Shown piece by piece: positions 24,755 to 33,359 of a stretch of 64,000 nt of DNA (position 1 is the first letter of the stretch; every line of letters starts with the position of its first letter). Source of the stretch: Ravibacter sp964562455 (GTDB taxonomy: Bacteria > Bacteroidota > Bacteroidia > Cytophagales > Spirosomataceae); contig CAZLTN010000019.1 of the NCBI GenBank assembly GCA_964562455.1, forward strand, positions 1 through 64,000, in the 5' to 3' direction. A program made the translations under genes and the position numbers. The notes under the pieces were generated by a model. The model saw nothing but the letters and a program-made list of their open reading frames with translations. It was not told the DNA's origin and made no database searches.

Positions 24755-26407
24755 TCATTCGGCTTTCACCTTCACATCCCTGAACATAAACGGGTTATCG
24801 CTGACTCTTAGCGATTTACCGCTGGCGGTTGTCACATTCCGGAGAATTACTTCCTTCGTTTTAACATAAGGAAACTTCTCCTGGTAGGTCCCGTCCGTCA
24901 TCTGCGGGTTGAAATTTGCAAAAATAGCCGGCCCCTGGTAGTTTTCAGGGTGCTGCGAGTCGTCGATACGAAGATTTTCAATGGTGATCTTTTCGGGCAT
25001 ATAACAGGTATATCCGAAATCGTGCAGGCCTGAATAGGAACCGTTAATAAGCGCAGCGGTGACCGGCTTACCGCCTGCAGGCACAAAGATACAGTTTCGG
25101 ATGACCAGCTCTCCCTGCCAGGTGCTGCCGTAGTCGGAGCGCAGGTTGACAAAGCTCCTACCCCGGATAGTAGAATTTTCTATCGTCAGTATCCCGCTGC
25201 CGATAGCATTGATCCCCATGTGTCCCAGGGTAGAGTTACGGATGGTGGCATTGGCAACCCCCTGGTGGGCATCAAACCGGGAAAGAACACAATTATCATA
25301 AAGAAGGTTTTTGCAGAAATTCGAACCCAGGATCCCCCAATACGTATTGTCATTGATATCGTTGGTCTGGCTGCAATTCACGAAAGAAACGTTAAGCGCA
25401 CGATTAACGGAAAGGTCGTAAGTTCCCATAGAAACCGGCTTTCCTGCCGCACCGATTGTGTTGTAGGTCTTGTGCCCGGTCAGAACCGTATTTTTTACAG
25501 TGACGTACGAGCAGTCGCCTATGCTGATAAAGCCGCCATACGGAGCGCCGTGGTCCCCTTCACCGGTAATGCGGTGCTCAAGCCCTTCCAGCATAACATT
25601 GGAACGCCTGATGGCGATGTTCCGGCTATAATAGGTATATTTTGACTCCGCTTTGTTGGCTATAGTCGTGAAACGCCCCCCGGTAATCTTCAGTGGATTC
25701 TCGTCAATGGGAAGCGCTGTAGCCTCGGTAATCCGGTCGAAATCCCAGATAATCGGGGCGTTCATATCGACGTTCCCGTTTTTATCAACGACAAAGATAT
25801 CGGTCTGGGAAGATCCGTTATTCTGGTTGAGCCCAAACCGGATGTATTGCTTAACATGTGAATTGGTGACCGTAACCAGGCAAGGTCCCGGCAATGACAC
25901 GTCTATTTTTTCCTGGTTTCTTTTAAGCGAAGATATCGCCTCCAGTTTGAACGGCTTAAGGTTGGAGCTGACCGTAAAGACCGACGCATTGCGGTTTTGC
26001 ACTTCGGTATCGTCAATAATAAACGCTGCTTTCCCGAAATCGGTATCGGTCCGGATTATCGCCGTACGCTCCTTGCCCCCGATGTAATAGGTAGCCTTGT
26101 CATCGGCTTTCACCCGAAGCCCGTGGAGGTTGGCAAACGCATGCGTAGCGGCAATGGCATCCATATCGTCGGTTTTCCCATCGCCCTTTGTACCGAAATC
26201 GCTGTAGCGGACCACCCCGGCAGCTTTAAATTTTGCCGCATCCTTTGGCGAAACATTTACATGCAATTCCCCGTTTTCATTGGATAACACCTGGGTTTTC
26301 TTCCCCTCTGACGTTATAACGACGTTTTCAGACTGGCTTTTACGCTGCCCCTGTGTCGCTGATACACAGGCTAAAGAAAGTAACAAAAGGAGTTTATACC
26401 TGGTCAT
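24755..26407 (-). CDS. Secreted right-handed beta-helix protein (pectate-lyase-3-like)
   Basis: Exported protein of 550 residues. The start at 26407 opens a standard signal peptide (MTRYKLLLLLSLACVSATQG). YSDFGTKGDGKTDDMDAI (about 68-85) is the hallmark entry to the pectate-lyase superfamily parallel beta-helix, followed by many Asn-rich turns (NSTLGHMGINAIGSG, IRNCIFVPAGG). Such proteins are polysaccharide lyases or glycoside hydrolases (GH28-, GH55-like) or non-catalytic binding helices; no clear catalytic set is recognised here. No T9SS sorting domain is present. It stands alone between two convergent or divergent neighbours. Confidence 0.85.
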   Translation of the reverse strand: MTRYKLLLLLSLACVSATQGQRKSQSENVVITSEGKKTQVLSNENGELHVNVSPKDAAKFKAAGVVRYSDFGTKGDGKTDDMDAIAATHAFANLHGLRVKADDKATYYIGGKERTAIIRTDTDFGKAAFIIDDTEVQNRNASVFTVSSNLKPFKLEAISSLKRNQEKIDVSLPGPCLVTVTNSHVKQYIRFGLNQNNGSSQTDIFVVDKNGNVDMNAPIIWDFDRITEATALPIDENPLKITGGRFTTIANKAESKYTYYSRNIAIRRSNVMLEGLEHRITGEGDHGAPYGGFISIGDCSYVTVKNTVLTGHKTYNTIGAAGKPVSMGTYDLSVNRALNVSFVNCSQTNDINDNTYWGILGSNFCKNLLYDNCVLSRFDAHQGVANATIRNSTLGHMGINAIGSGILTIENSTIRGRSFVNLRSDYGSTWQGELVIRNCIFVPAGGKPVTAALINGSYSGLHDFGYTCYMPEKITIENLRIDDSQHPENYQGPAIFANFNPQMTDGTYQEKFPYVKTKEVILRNVTTASGKSLRVSDNPFMFRDVKVKAE

Positions 26408-26738
26408 AAAGGTTAGTTTAGTCGTAATTCTCAGAAAAATCTGCAGGATCATCAGATCCATTGCTGAAGGTGAAGTTAAATAAAAACTTGTAGTTTCACA
26501 TAAATCAACAGTCTTAAGGGATCTTTCTTAACCCAAATGTCCTGAGAAAAACTGCCAATCATGAAAAAGTCATCGCCAGCCTGAAGATACTACTCAGTAT
26601 GGCGGACGTGGCTGTTTCAGTTCTGCTACTCATTCGACTGACCTTCACCGATTATCCGCCACCGTTCGGCGATAACATCACTCCCTGATCCGGGTTGTCG
26701 CTAGCTTTGAGATATTAACCAGATCTCAAAACCGGCTC
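26408..26738. other. 331-base intergenic region
   Basis: This gap separates the divergent beta-helix and T9SS genes. Apart from the TTTGAGAT/ATCTCAAA inverted repeat at its right end, I see no gene or RNA. A 28-codon frame beginning near 26598 has no recognisable features and is not called. Confidence 0.5.
26706..26730. promoter_or_regulatory. Inverted repeat just before T9SS gene
   Basis: TTTGAGAT (26706-26713) and ATCTCAAA (26723-26730) are perfect 8-bp arms around 9 bases, ending 8 bases before the ATG. It could be an operator or a leader hairpin that masks the ribosome site. Confidence 0.35.
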
Positions 26739-28082
26739 ATGAAAAATCGTCTTCTTTCGCTGTCCCTGCTGTTTTGTTGCCCGGTGGCCTTTGCACAGCT
26801 AAGAGTAGAAAACGGGGCATTCATTAAAACCGTCTCTGATATCCGGATTACCCTCGACAATATGGACCTGGTCGTCAACGGCAATATCGATCAGGCACCG
26901 GGCGAAGGCACGTATATTTTTTCCGGGAATGGCGATAATACATTCAGCGGTACAGGCATCCCTACATTTGACAAGATCGTGCTGTCGAAGTCATCCGGCG
27001 GAAAGCTCGTGCTTAACCAGAATTTCCTGGTCGCCTCGGCACTTGATTTTGCTTCAGGGTACCTCGATCTGAACAACAGCCTGCTCCAGATAAAGCCGGG
27101 TGGTACCATCTCAGGAGAGTCAGGAACGGGGCATATCATCGGATCCGGCAACGGCTACGTATACACTACTACCACATTGAATGCACCTGACGCGGCAAAC
27201 CCGGGCAATCTCGGCGCGGTCATCTCATCGGCGGCCGACCTGGGTGTCGTCACGATCCGTCGCCGGCATACAGCCCAAACGGTTTCTGCCGGGATTACGG
27301 GAATAAAACGCTACTATGAAATATATCCTGCCAACAATACCGGGCTCAATGCCACGCTCAGGCTCTACTATTCCGACAACGAGCTGAACGGTCTGAATGA
27401 AAACGCGCTTATTTTGTGGAAAAAAACCGGTGCATGGACTGAAGAAGGATATACGTCAAGGAGCACGGCTGAAAACTATGTTGAAAAACAAGGTATATCG
27501 TCGTTCTCCACATGGACGCTTGCTTCTTCGTCAGGCGCGCTGCCGGTTATGCTGGCTGACTTCCGGGTCGTGGGTACGGGTCCCGAGGGAATATCCCTGC
27601 GCTGGTCTACTACTTCTGAGTCGAACACCCGTGAATTCATTATAGAACGGAGTCTCGATCCCTTGAGCGGATTTACGGAGATGGGCAACGTACCGGCAGC
27701 CAATGCTTCTGAAGGCGCGGTATATCACTTTACCGATCCAGCTCCTGTAAAAGGCCTGGTTTGCTATTATCGCCTGAAAATGATAGATGCAGACGATTCC
27801 CATGCATTGAGCCGTATTGTTTCGGCGCTGGCGCCGGACGGAGCTTCTTTGTGTATCTACCCTAATCCGGCGGTATCCTCCGCTACACTTTCTTCGGAAA
27901 AAGGTATCAGCAGCGTCGAAATTTTCAATATTGCCGGGAACAGAGTCGGAAGCTTTCAGTATACCGGGCGTCCTGTCGAAGCGTCGCTGGACATCGAAGC
28001 CCTATCCCCGGGGACCTACCTTCTGCGGGTCGTCGACTCACGCGGCATAGCGCGAACTGCCAGGTTGGTGGTATCACGTTAG
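26739..28082 (+). CDS. T9SS type A sorting domain-containing protein
   Basis: Secreted or surface protein of 447 residues. It has a cleavable signal peptide (MKNRLLSLSLLFCCPVAFAQ), a beta-rich middle with phrases common in Bacteroidota adhesion-like proteins (GNIDQAPGEGTYIFSGNGDNTF), a linker region with LPVMLADFRV and STTSESNTREFIIERS, and a C-terminal sorting domain of about 75 residues (LCIYPNPAVSSATLSS, then ALSPGTYLLRVVDSRG). The CTD directs export across the outer membrane by the type IX system. Its passenger role is unknown. The next gene, 40 bases on, is a second exported protein, and the two may form a unit. Confidence 0.88.
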   Translation: MKNRLLSLSLLFCCPVAFAQLRVENGAFIKTVSDIRITLDNMDLVVNGNIDQAPGEGTYIFSGNGDNTFSGTGIPTFDKIVLSKSSGGKLVLNQNFLVASALDFASGYLDLNNSLLQIKPGGTISGESGTGHIIGSGNGYVYTTTTLNAPDAANPGNLGAVISSAADLGVVTIRRRHTAQTVSAGITGIKRYYEIYPANNTGLNATLRLYYSDNELNGLNENALILWKKTGAWTEEGYTSRSTAENYVEKQGISSFSTWTLASSSGALPVMLADFRVVGTGPEGISLRWSTTSESNTREFIIERSLDPLSGFTEMGNVPAANASEGAVYHFTDPAPVKGLVCYYRLKMIDADDSHALSRIVSALAPDGASLCIYPNPAVSSATLSSEKGISSVEIFNIAGNRVGSFQYTGRPVEASLDIEALSPGTYLLRVVDSRGIARTARLVVSR

Positions 28083-28122
28083 CAACCGGAGTTTAAAGTC
28101 AACATAACATCATTTTACTCGA

Positions 28123-29214
28123 ATGAAAAAGTCTCTAGTTCTCCTGTCCATCTCCGCCCTATGCGCGGCATCATGGAACGTTTCCGCGCAAAGCGTCGGG
28201 ATCAGCAATGACGGTTCTGCCCCACATCCGAGCGCCATGCTGGACGTGAAGAGCGATAGCAAGGGAATACTCGTTCCCCGGATGGCTACAAGCAAACGAA
28301 CCGGTATCGCCTCTCCCGCCGAAGGCCTGATGGTATACGATACCGACACGAAAAGCTTCTGGCACATCAAATCAGGCGCCTGGACGGAAATCGGCGGGCT
28401 GAAGCTGCCCTACAACGAATCAGTCGCAGCCAGTGGTAATGCGATGCTTATTACCAACGGGTATATTTCCGGGAACGCGATCGTCGGGCAGGCCTTCGGA
28501 GGTGCGGGAATTTCGGGCTATTCGGAAACCGGGGCCGGAGGCTTGTTCAGCAGCCAGAGCGGGCCGGGGATACGTACTGTCGGGAGCGGGGCCGAAATCA
28601 ATGGAAAAGTAAAAATTGCCGACGGGACGCAGGGAACCGACCGGGTTTTGACCAGCGATGCCGCCGGGATTGCGAGCTGGAAACCACTTCCAACCGCCAA
28701 AACTGCCATGACGTCACTTTTTGACATCAATAACGATACCTACATTACAGTCCCGGCGTCTACGCATATGGTGCTTCCTTTTGTCGCCAACCCAGCCACG
28801 CCGGCATATGCCGGTTACGGCTACGATGCCGGTGCGAACTTCAATCATACCACCCACGAGTACACCGTTCCTTCCGATGGCCTGTACAGGGTAAGTTTCA
28901 AGCTGGTTCTGAAAGGACAGGTAACACCTGCCGCCTTCACATCCGGGTCTTATTTTTACCCGTCGCTCTCAAAAGTCACTCCCGGGGAAACGCCTGATGC
29001 CTTCGATTACATCTTCAGATCGTGGGCCTTTGAATATAAGGCCGGCGACTCGTTTCCTGTCATGCTGACCGGAGAAGCCAGTACCTACTTCAAGGCCGGT
29101 ACGAGCCTGAAATTTCTGCTCTACCACCTGGTAAACAGCTCTTCCGATACACATCCCTCAATACAACTGCTCGGCGGACGGTATTCTTTCTTTTCAGTGG
29201 TAAAGGTAGAATAA
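28123..29214 (+). CDS. Exported C1q-like/tail-fibre-like surface protein
   Basis: Exported protein of 363 residues with a signal peptide (MKKSLVLLSISALCAASW, cleavage near SAQ). The N-terminal block SAMLDVKSDSKGILVPRM and IASPAEGLMVYDTDTKSFW is a stock motif of Bacteroidota surface proteins. The C-terminal part (from about residue 195, FDINNDTYITVPASTHMVLP) has the jelly-roll strand pattern of C1q/TNF-like domains. It has no T9SS tail. It follows the T9SS gene on the same strand and converges with rhaT, 8 bases apart. The specific function is unknown; adhesion or glycan contact is a guess. Confidence 0.75.
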   Translation: MKKSLVLLSISALCAASWNVSAQSVGISNDGSAPHPSAMLDVKSDSKGILVPRMATSKRTGIASPAEGLMVYDTDTKSFWHIKSGAWTEIGGLKLPYNESVAASGNAMLITNGYISGNAIVGQAFGGAGISGYSETGAGGLFSSQSGPGIRTVGSGAEINGKVKIADGTQGTDRVLTSDAAGIASWKPLPTAKTAMTSLFDINNDTYITVPASTHMVLPFVANPATPAYAGYGYDAGANFNHTTHEYTVPSDGLYRVSFKLVLKGQVTPAAFTSGSYFYPSLSKVTPGETPDAFDYIFRSWAFEYKAGDSFPVMLTGEASTYFKAGTSLKFLLYHLVNSSSDTHPSIQLLGGRYSFFSVVKVE

Positions 29215-29222
29215 GAAAGACG

Positions 29223-30266
29223 CTACGCAGCGGCAGTGTAATTCCCCCATCCTATCAACACGATCGATGCTATGAGAAGGAGAATTCCCGCTGCCAGCCA
29301 GATCATGGTTTTACGACCTACGCCCTGCCATTCCTTCAGCCAAAGCCCCCAGAGGTTGCTGAACAGGACGATAGACGACAAGTGGATACACCAACTGGCA
29401 AATTCGTAGCCTTGCATCTTGGTAGCTCCCATCCCGTAAAAAAAGTACTGCAGGTACCACATCACGCCGGCAAGGATCGCCAGGAGATAGTTTCTGCCGA
29501 GCATTTTGATCTTCCGGTTAAAGAGATTGGAAAGCATATCGTTCCCCCGGCTCTTTATGGCTACATAAACCAGGTTGGTGGTAAAGCCGCCTCCCAAAGC
29601 GATTACAAAAATGGGGATATTCATAAAAATCTCTACCGTACCCGAAGCAACCGCCGCTTTGGCAATAGGCTCTCCGAACATGATGGCAATGGCCATACAG
29701 GCGCTCATAATCCCGCCCAGTGTAGCAATGATAAGACCTTTCATCAATGAAAATTCTCCCTTGCTTTCTTCACTGCGCTGCGCGTTCCAGGCCTTTTCCT
29801 TCAGATGGCCGGCTACGCCGCAGCAAATAATACCAAGGATGCTGATAACCAGCCCACCGGTTACAACCATACCCGATGGTGTAAAGAGCAAATTCCCCAG
29901 GCTGTCGTTCATGGCCGCAGGGACAATCGTGCCGACAACAGAACAAACTCCGAGCGAAATGGATTGTCCGAGCGCAAGCCCCATGTAACGTATGCCCAGC
30001 CCGGCAAATAACCCGCCAAAACCCCACAGCGCACCGAAAAGGTAGGTGTAAAAGAGCGAAGATGAGGAGGTGGAGCTGTAAATATCCCAGGCTTTGTCGG
30101 TAACGAACCAGCAGCCTATGGCGGGCATTACGACCCAGGCTACAAATCCCAGCAGGATCCAGTAGGTTTCCCAGGCCCATTTTTTGATTTTGTACGTAGG
30201 TACATAAAAGCTGGCCGATGAAAAGCCGCCGATTGTATGGAGAATGATCCCCAGTATTTGCTCCAT
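29223..30266 (-). CDS. rhaT: L-rhamnose/proton symporter RhaT
   Basis: Inner-membrane sugar transporter of 347 residues, close to the length of the known RhaT, with about ten hydrophobic helices. Family stretches include GIILHTIGGFSSASFYVP at the N-terminus, WAWETYWILLGFVAWVVMPA, and the GALWGFGGLFAGLGIRYMGLALG segment. It would bring L-rhamnose into the cytoplasm with a proton. It is the last gene of the long minus-strand run that starts with the second ECF sigma factor, and lies 125 bases after the mutarotase gene, so the locus probably deals with rhamnose or a rhamnose-containing compound. Confidence 0.92.
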   Translation of the reverse strand: MEQILGIILHTIGGFSSASFYVPTYKIKKWAWETYWILLGFVAWVVMPAIGCWFVTDKAWDIYSSTSSSSLFYTYLFGALWGFGGLFAGLGIRYMGLALGQSISLGVCSVVGTIVPAAMNDSLGNLLFTPSGMVVTGGLVISILGIICCGVAGHLKEKAWNAQRSEESKGEFSLMKGLIIATLGGIMSACMAIAIMFGEPIAKAAVASGTVEIFMNIPIFVIALGGGFTTNLVYVAIKSRGNDMLSNLFNRKIKMLGRNYLLAILAGVMWYLQYFFYGMGATKMQGYEFASWCIHLSSIVLFSNLWGLWLKEWQGVGRKTMIWLAAGILLLIASIVLIGWGNYTAAA

Positions 30267-30391
30267 AAATGTTCTTTTTACCCGAAAAGGCGTCGGGTCA
30301 GGTTTAAGATAGTTTCACTCCGGGGACTGTAACACCCCGTCGATATCTCCATAAAGCACCCCTGTACGCCTGACATACTGTGCCCGGCGCC

Positions 30392-30712
30392 CTACTCCAG
30401 GTAAAAAACCTGCCGAAGCTCTTCTTCCCAGCCTTTTTTGTCTCCCGGTGCGGCGACTTCAAGCGCTTCGGTCATGTATTCCCACCATTTGTGACAAACA
30501 GGCGATTGGGCCAGGGCTTCAAGTTGATCCGGATCCGCGATCTCCATATAGCAGAACAGATAACGGGTGGAAGGGTGAAGAAAAATGGAATAGTTGCTGA
30601 TTCCGTGCGACTTTATCTCTTCTTCCAGCTCTTTCCAGATCGGGTTATGGCGCCTTTCATATTCGCCGGCCATTCCCTCTTTTGCCTGGATGACAAATGC
30701 TTTCCTGATCAT
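30392..30712 (-). CDS. rhaM: L-rhamnose mutarotase
   Basis: Small enzyme of 106 residues that interconverts alpha and beta anomers of L-rhamnose. The start at 30712 gives the usual length and N-terminus (MIRKAFVIQAKEGMAGEYERR). Further family features are HNPIWKELEEEIKSHGISNYSIFL, a YLFCYMEI strand and WWEYMTEALE near the C-terminus. It lies between the ceramidase-like gene (47 bases upstream) and rhaT. Together with rhaT it is the best clue that this locus feeds on a rhamnose-containing substrate; rhaB, rhaA and rhaD and a rhamnosidase are not in the window. Confidence 0.9.
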   Translation of the reverse strand: MIRKAFVIQAKEGMAGEYERRHNPIWKELEEEIKSHGISNYSIFLHPSTRYLFCYMEIADPDQLEALAQSPVCHKWWEYMTEALEVAAPGDKKGWEEELRQVFYLE

Positions 30713-30759
30713 AGTTTTTGTTGTTTGTATGCTTTCTCCAAATAACGCTCCTTTTAGGT

Positions 30760-32178
30760 TCAATTACCAATTAATACGAAGCGAATGGCTTTCATCAGAA
30801 TCGCTTCTGCCGAAGGTCCAACCAACGATTTATCCGGCTGTGTTTCATAGCCTCCTTCCTCATACGACTTTTCAGTTCCGATATAAAACGGCCCCAGATC
30901 CCCATATGCGGCAGTACAGAGATGCTTTCCGGGTAAAAGCTCCTGGGCGGCCAACTGATATTCTACGAAAAGCTCACCCGGAAGAAACAGCATCCCAACT
31001 TCTTTCAGTTGCAGCGCCGATACCATAGGGTGCATACCGTTTTTTACACGAAGAATCCAGGCAAAATGCCTTGCCAGATAGTATTTCTCCAGATCAGGCA
31101 CTTTATCGTCTGCAAGCTTACGGCATATTTCATGCTCATCCAGGCCATCTCTTAAAGGCAATTTTACCGGGACACTTGTCCATTTTATATCGTCGGGCTT
31201 CACCGGGAAAAGAGTGGTTTCATGCCAGGCTTTAGCCATTGCTTTTTCTATCCTTTCCGCCAGAACAGCTCGCATAGGCCCGGAGCCGTCATTATATTTT
31301 CCTGCCGCAATGTTGCCGCCGGCTCCGTTAAAATGGATATGCGCCAAACCTCCTGAATCTCTTTCACGGGCGGTACGGGCCAGGCCAATAAAATCAGCAC
31401 TTACTTCTCCCCTGCCATAATAACTCATCGGATGTGTGGCATAAAAAGTCAGAACGGCCAGCGGCATTTTCTTATTCCAGAATGAAACAGCTTTCAACAG
31501 AGGATCTATCGTTCCCTCCGGCGCTTCAATTGCTGCTTTGTCAGAGGTCCTGCTATTGCGGATAACCGACACCTTTCCATCCTTGCCGAGAATCCTCCTA
31601 TTGGATGCCACTTTCTCAACAATCGCTTCTCCGAATCCTATATGCGTGACCACTGTCGCATTCCTGACTGCCTTCTCAACTGCCAGAGAGGTATTCCTGA
31701 TCACCCTGTAAAGAAAAGCCGTATCAAAACGTGCCCCGCCAAACCCGTATTCGCGAAGGATCTTTTCAGTAGTAAAATCGCAGCGCGGAGCATCATGCTG
31801 ATGGACAACATGAACAGACACCCTTTCTATATCAGTTCCTGCCGCCCTGGCAAGCGCGCTGCGCCACATATCCATTCCTTCATTGGCAATCCCTACCCAA
31901 TCGACGGAGCACAAAACAACAGGTTTTCCTCCCGACAGAATCACAATTCCGCGGGCACTCAGAGAATCTTCTATTTTGCCGGCATAGGTATTTAAAACCG
32001 GGCTTCCGATCGGAGGCGTGGCATCGACGCGAAAGACACCGACTTTCAGCCGTCTGGTCGCTCCGCCTGCGTGCGTTTCTGTGGGGCTGATGAAATAAAG
32101 GCAGCAGCAAACCCATACCAGCGCAGGCTGATATATAGATAATTTCTTACCGTATGTGAACTTTCGTAAAACAGGCAT
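30760..32178 (-). CDS. Neutral/alkaline non-lysosomal ceramidase-like protein
   Basis: Exported protein of 472 residues resembling the N-terminal catalytic domain of neutral ceramidases. After a signal or membrane segment (QPALVWVCCCLYFISPTETH) comes VGVFRVDATPPIGSPVLN, the family's opening strand, and HVVHQHDAP (123-131) with His126 and His128 where ceramidases carry the zinc-binding THTHSGP motif. The C-terminal immunoglobulin-like domain of classical ceramidases is absent. Such stand-alone domains are common in Bacteroidota and Planctomycetes catabolic loci and may cleave other amides or esters. It starts 4 bases after the alpha/beta hydrolase stop. Confidence 0.82.
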   Translation of the reverse strand: MPVLRKFTYGKKLSIYQPALVWVCCCLYFISPTETHAGGATRRLKVGVFRVDATPPIGSPVLNTYAGKIEDSLSARGIVILSGGKPVVLCSVDWVGIANEGMDMWRSALARAAGTDIERVSVHVVHQHDAPRCDFTTEKILREYGFGGARFDTAFLYRVIRNTSLAVEKAVRNATVVTHIGFGEAIVEKVASNRRILGKDGKVSVIRNSRTSDKAAIEAPEGTIDPLLKAVSFWNKKMPLAVLTFYATHPMSYYGRGEVSADFIGLARTARERDSGGLAHIHFNGAGGNIAAGKYNDGSGPMRAVLAERIEKAMAKAWHETTLFPVKPDDIKWTSVPVKLPLRDGLDEHEICRKLADDKVPDLEKYYLARHFAWILRVKNGMHPMVSALQLKEVGMLFLPGELFVEYQLAAQELLPGKHLCTAAYGDLGPFYIGTEKSYEEGGYETQPDKSLVGPSAEAILMKAIRFVLIGN

Positions 32179-32182
32179 AAAT

Positions 32183-33343
32183 TCAATCTTTTCTCACCGA
32201 AGGGTTATGCACCAGTACATAGTCGATAAACCGGTAAGCATCTTCCCTGGTTTCAGTCGGGAAGTCATGGGTTGCAACAGGATACCGGACCCGGATGTTC
32301 TTTTCCGCATCAAACAAACGGTACACTGCCGAAGCGTTGGCAATTCCCTTACGTACACCCTCAACGTTGCAGTTCGCGTCATGAATAGGAGAATTTGAGA
32401 AAAAATACCTGGGAGCCAGCACGGCGATAACGTCATCGAAATCATAGGGAAATCGCTCCGCTTTCAACCCGTACTTTGTCAGCGCCAGTGGTACATAACG
32501 CTCCTGTGCCCGCCCCCAGAGACGGCTTCCGTATTTCTTTCTCATCTCTTCATTATAGTTATCCTTGTAGAGATTAAGCGTCCATCCGCAGCTTGAAACA
32601 ATTACCTTCATTCTTGCATCAAAAACCGCTGCATACATCGCACTATGACCACCCAAAGAATGCCCGATTACACCGATTCTTTCAGGATCGACCTCTTTTC
32701 TGGATTGAAGAAAGTCCACGCACCGGATATGATTGAAAATACCCTTCATTATACCTGACTCATACCGGTCGTTTTTAAAATCATAGTTTACCTGGTCTCC
32801 AAAGCCCGGGTAATCGGGAGCGATCACGACATACCCCCGTTCGGCAAGTTCTTTGCCATACGCGAGATTTGCGCGGCTACGCAGATAAGATCCTTCGCCA
32901 TCGACACTTTTTTTGCCTGCTAAATCCGTTTCGTGCAGTGCCAGCATAGCCGGTAATTTTTCATTCGGCTTTCTGCTTTTAGGGATATAGAGATAAGCCG
33001 TGACCGATTCGCCCGATGCTACTGTAAATTGTATGTTATACCGGGTATAATGCATTGTTACCAGGCTATCTTTCACACTCGTATTGAACAAGGGGAATTC
33101 TTCAGAATCGTCTTTAAACGGCGGTATTGTCGGTATTGGAGGCAATTTGCCAAAGAGTGCCTGCAAACTATCTTTTATCTGTTCCCTTTTGAGCTCCCAT
33201 TCAAACAAACTGCTGACCACTTTCTCCTCACACGAATCGTTTTTATACTTAAGTACTCCTGGATAATGCGGTGGATCAGGATCCGCTTGCTGTGAAATAC
33301 CGTAAGACGGTACCAAAGCAAATAAAAGAAGCAAATATTTCAT
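32183..33343 (-). CDS. Secreted alpha/beta hydrolase (acetyl-xylan-esterase-like)
   Basis: Exported alpha/beta hydrolase of 386 residues with a short signal peptide (MKYLLLLFALVPSYGISQ). GHSLGGHS holds the nucleophile Ser; the acid is probably the Asp in SPIHDANC, and the catalytic His lies in THDFPTETRED. The strand AYLYIPKSRKPNEKLPAMLALHETD and VIAPDYPGFGDQVNYD match the dienelactone hydrolase/acetyl-xylan-esterase-like group found in many SusC/D loci, where they remove ester groups from glycans. It lies 16 bases after the PhoD-like gene and 4 before the ceramidase-like gene, so the three are translationally close. Confidence 0.87.
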   Translation of the reverse strand: MKYLLLLFALVPSYGISQQADPDPPHYPGVLKYKNDSCEEKVVSSLFEWELKREQIKDSLQALFGKLPPIPTIPPFKDDSEEFPLFNTSVKDSLVTMHYTRYNIQFTVASGESVTAYLYIPKSRKPNEKLPAMLALHETDLAGKKSVDGEGSYLRSRANLAYGKELAERGYVVIAPDYPGFGDQVNYDFKNDRYESGIMKGIFNHIRCVDFLQSRKEVDPERIGVIGHSLGGHSAMYAAVFDARMKVIVSSCGWTLNLYKDNYNEEMRKKYGSRLWGRAQERYVPLALTKYGLKAERFPYDFDDVIAVLAPRYFFSNSPIHDANCNVEGVRKGIANASAVYRLFDAEKNIRVRYPVATHDFPTETREDAYRFIDYVLVHNPSVRKD

Positions 33344-33359
33344 AAAAGCTATTTACAGT

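Noticed and set aside
26598..26684. 28-codon frame in the intergenic region
   Set aside because: No ribosome site, no similarity that I recognise, and its length is expected by chance.
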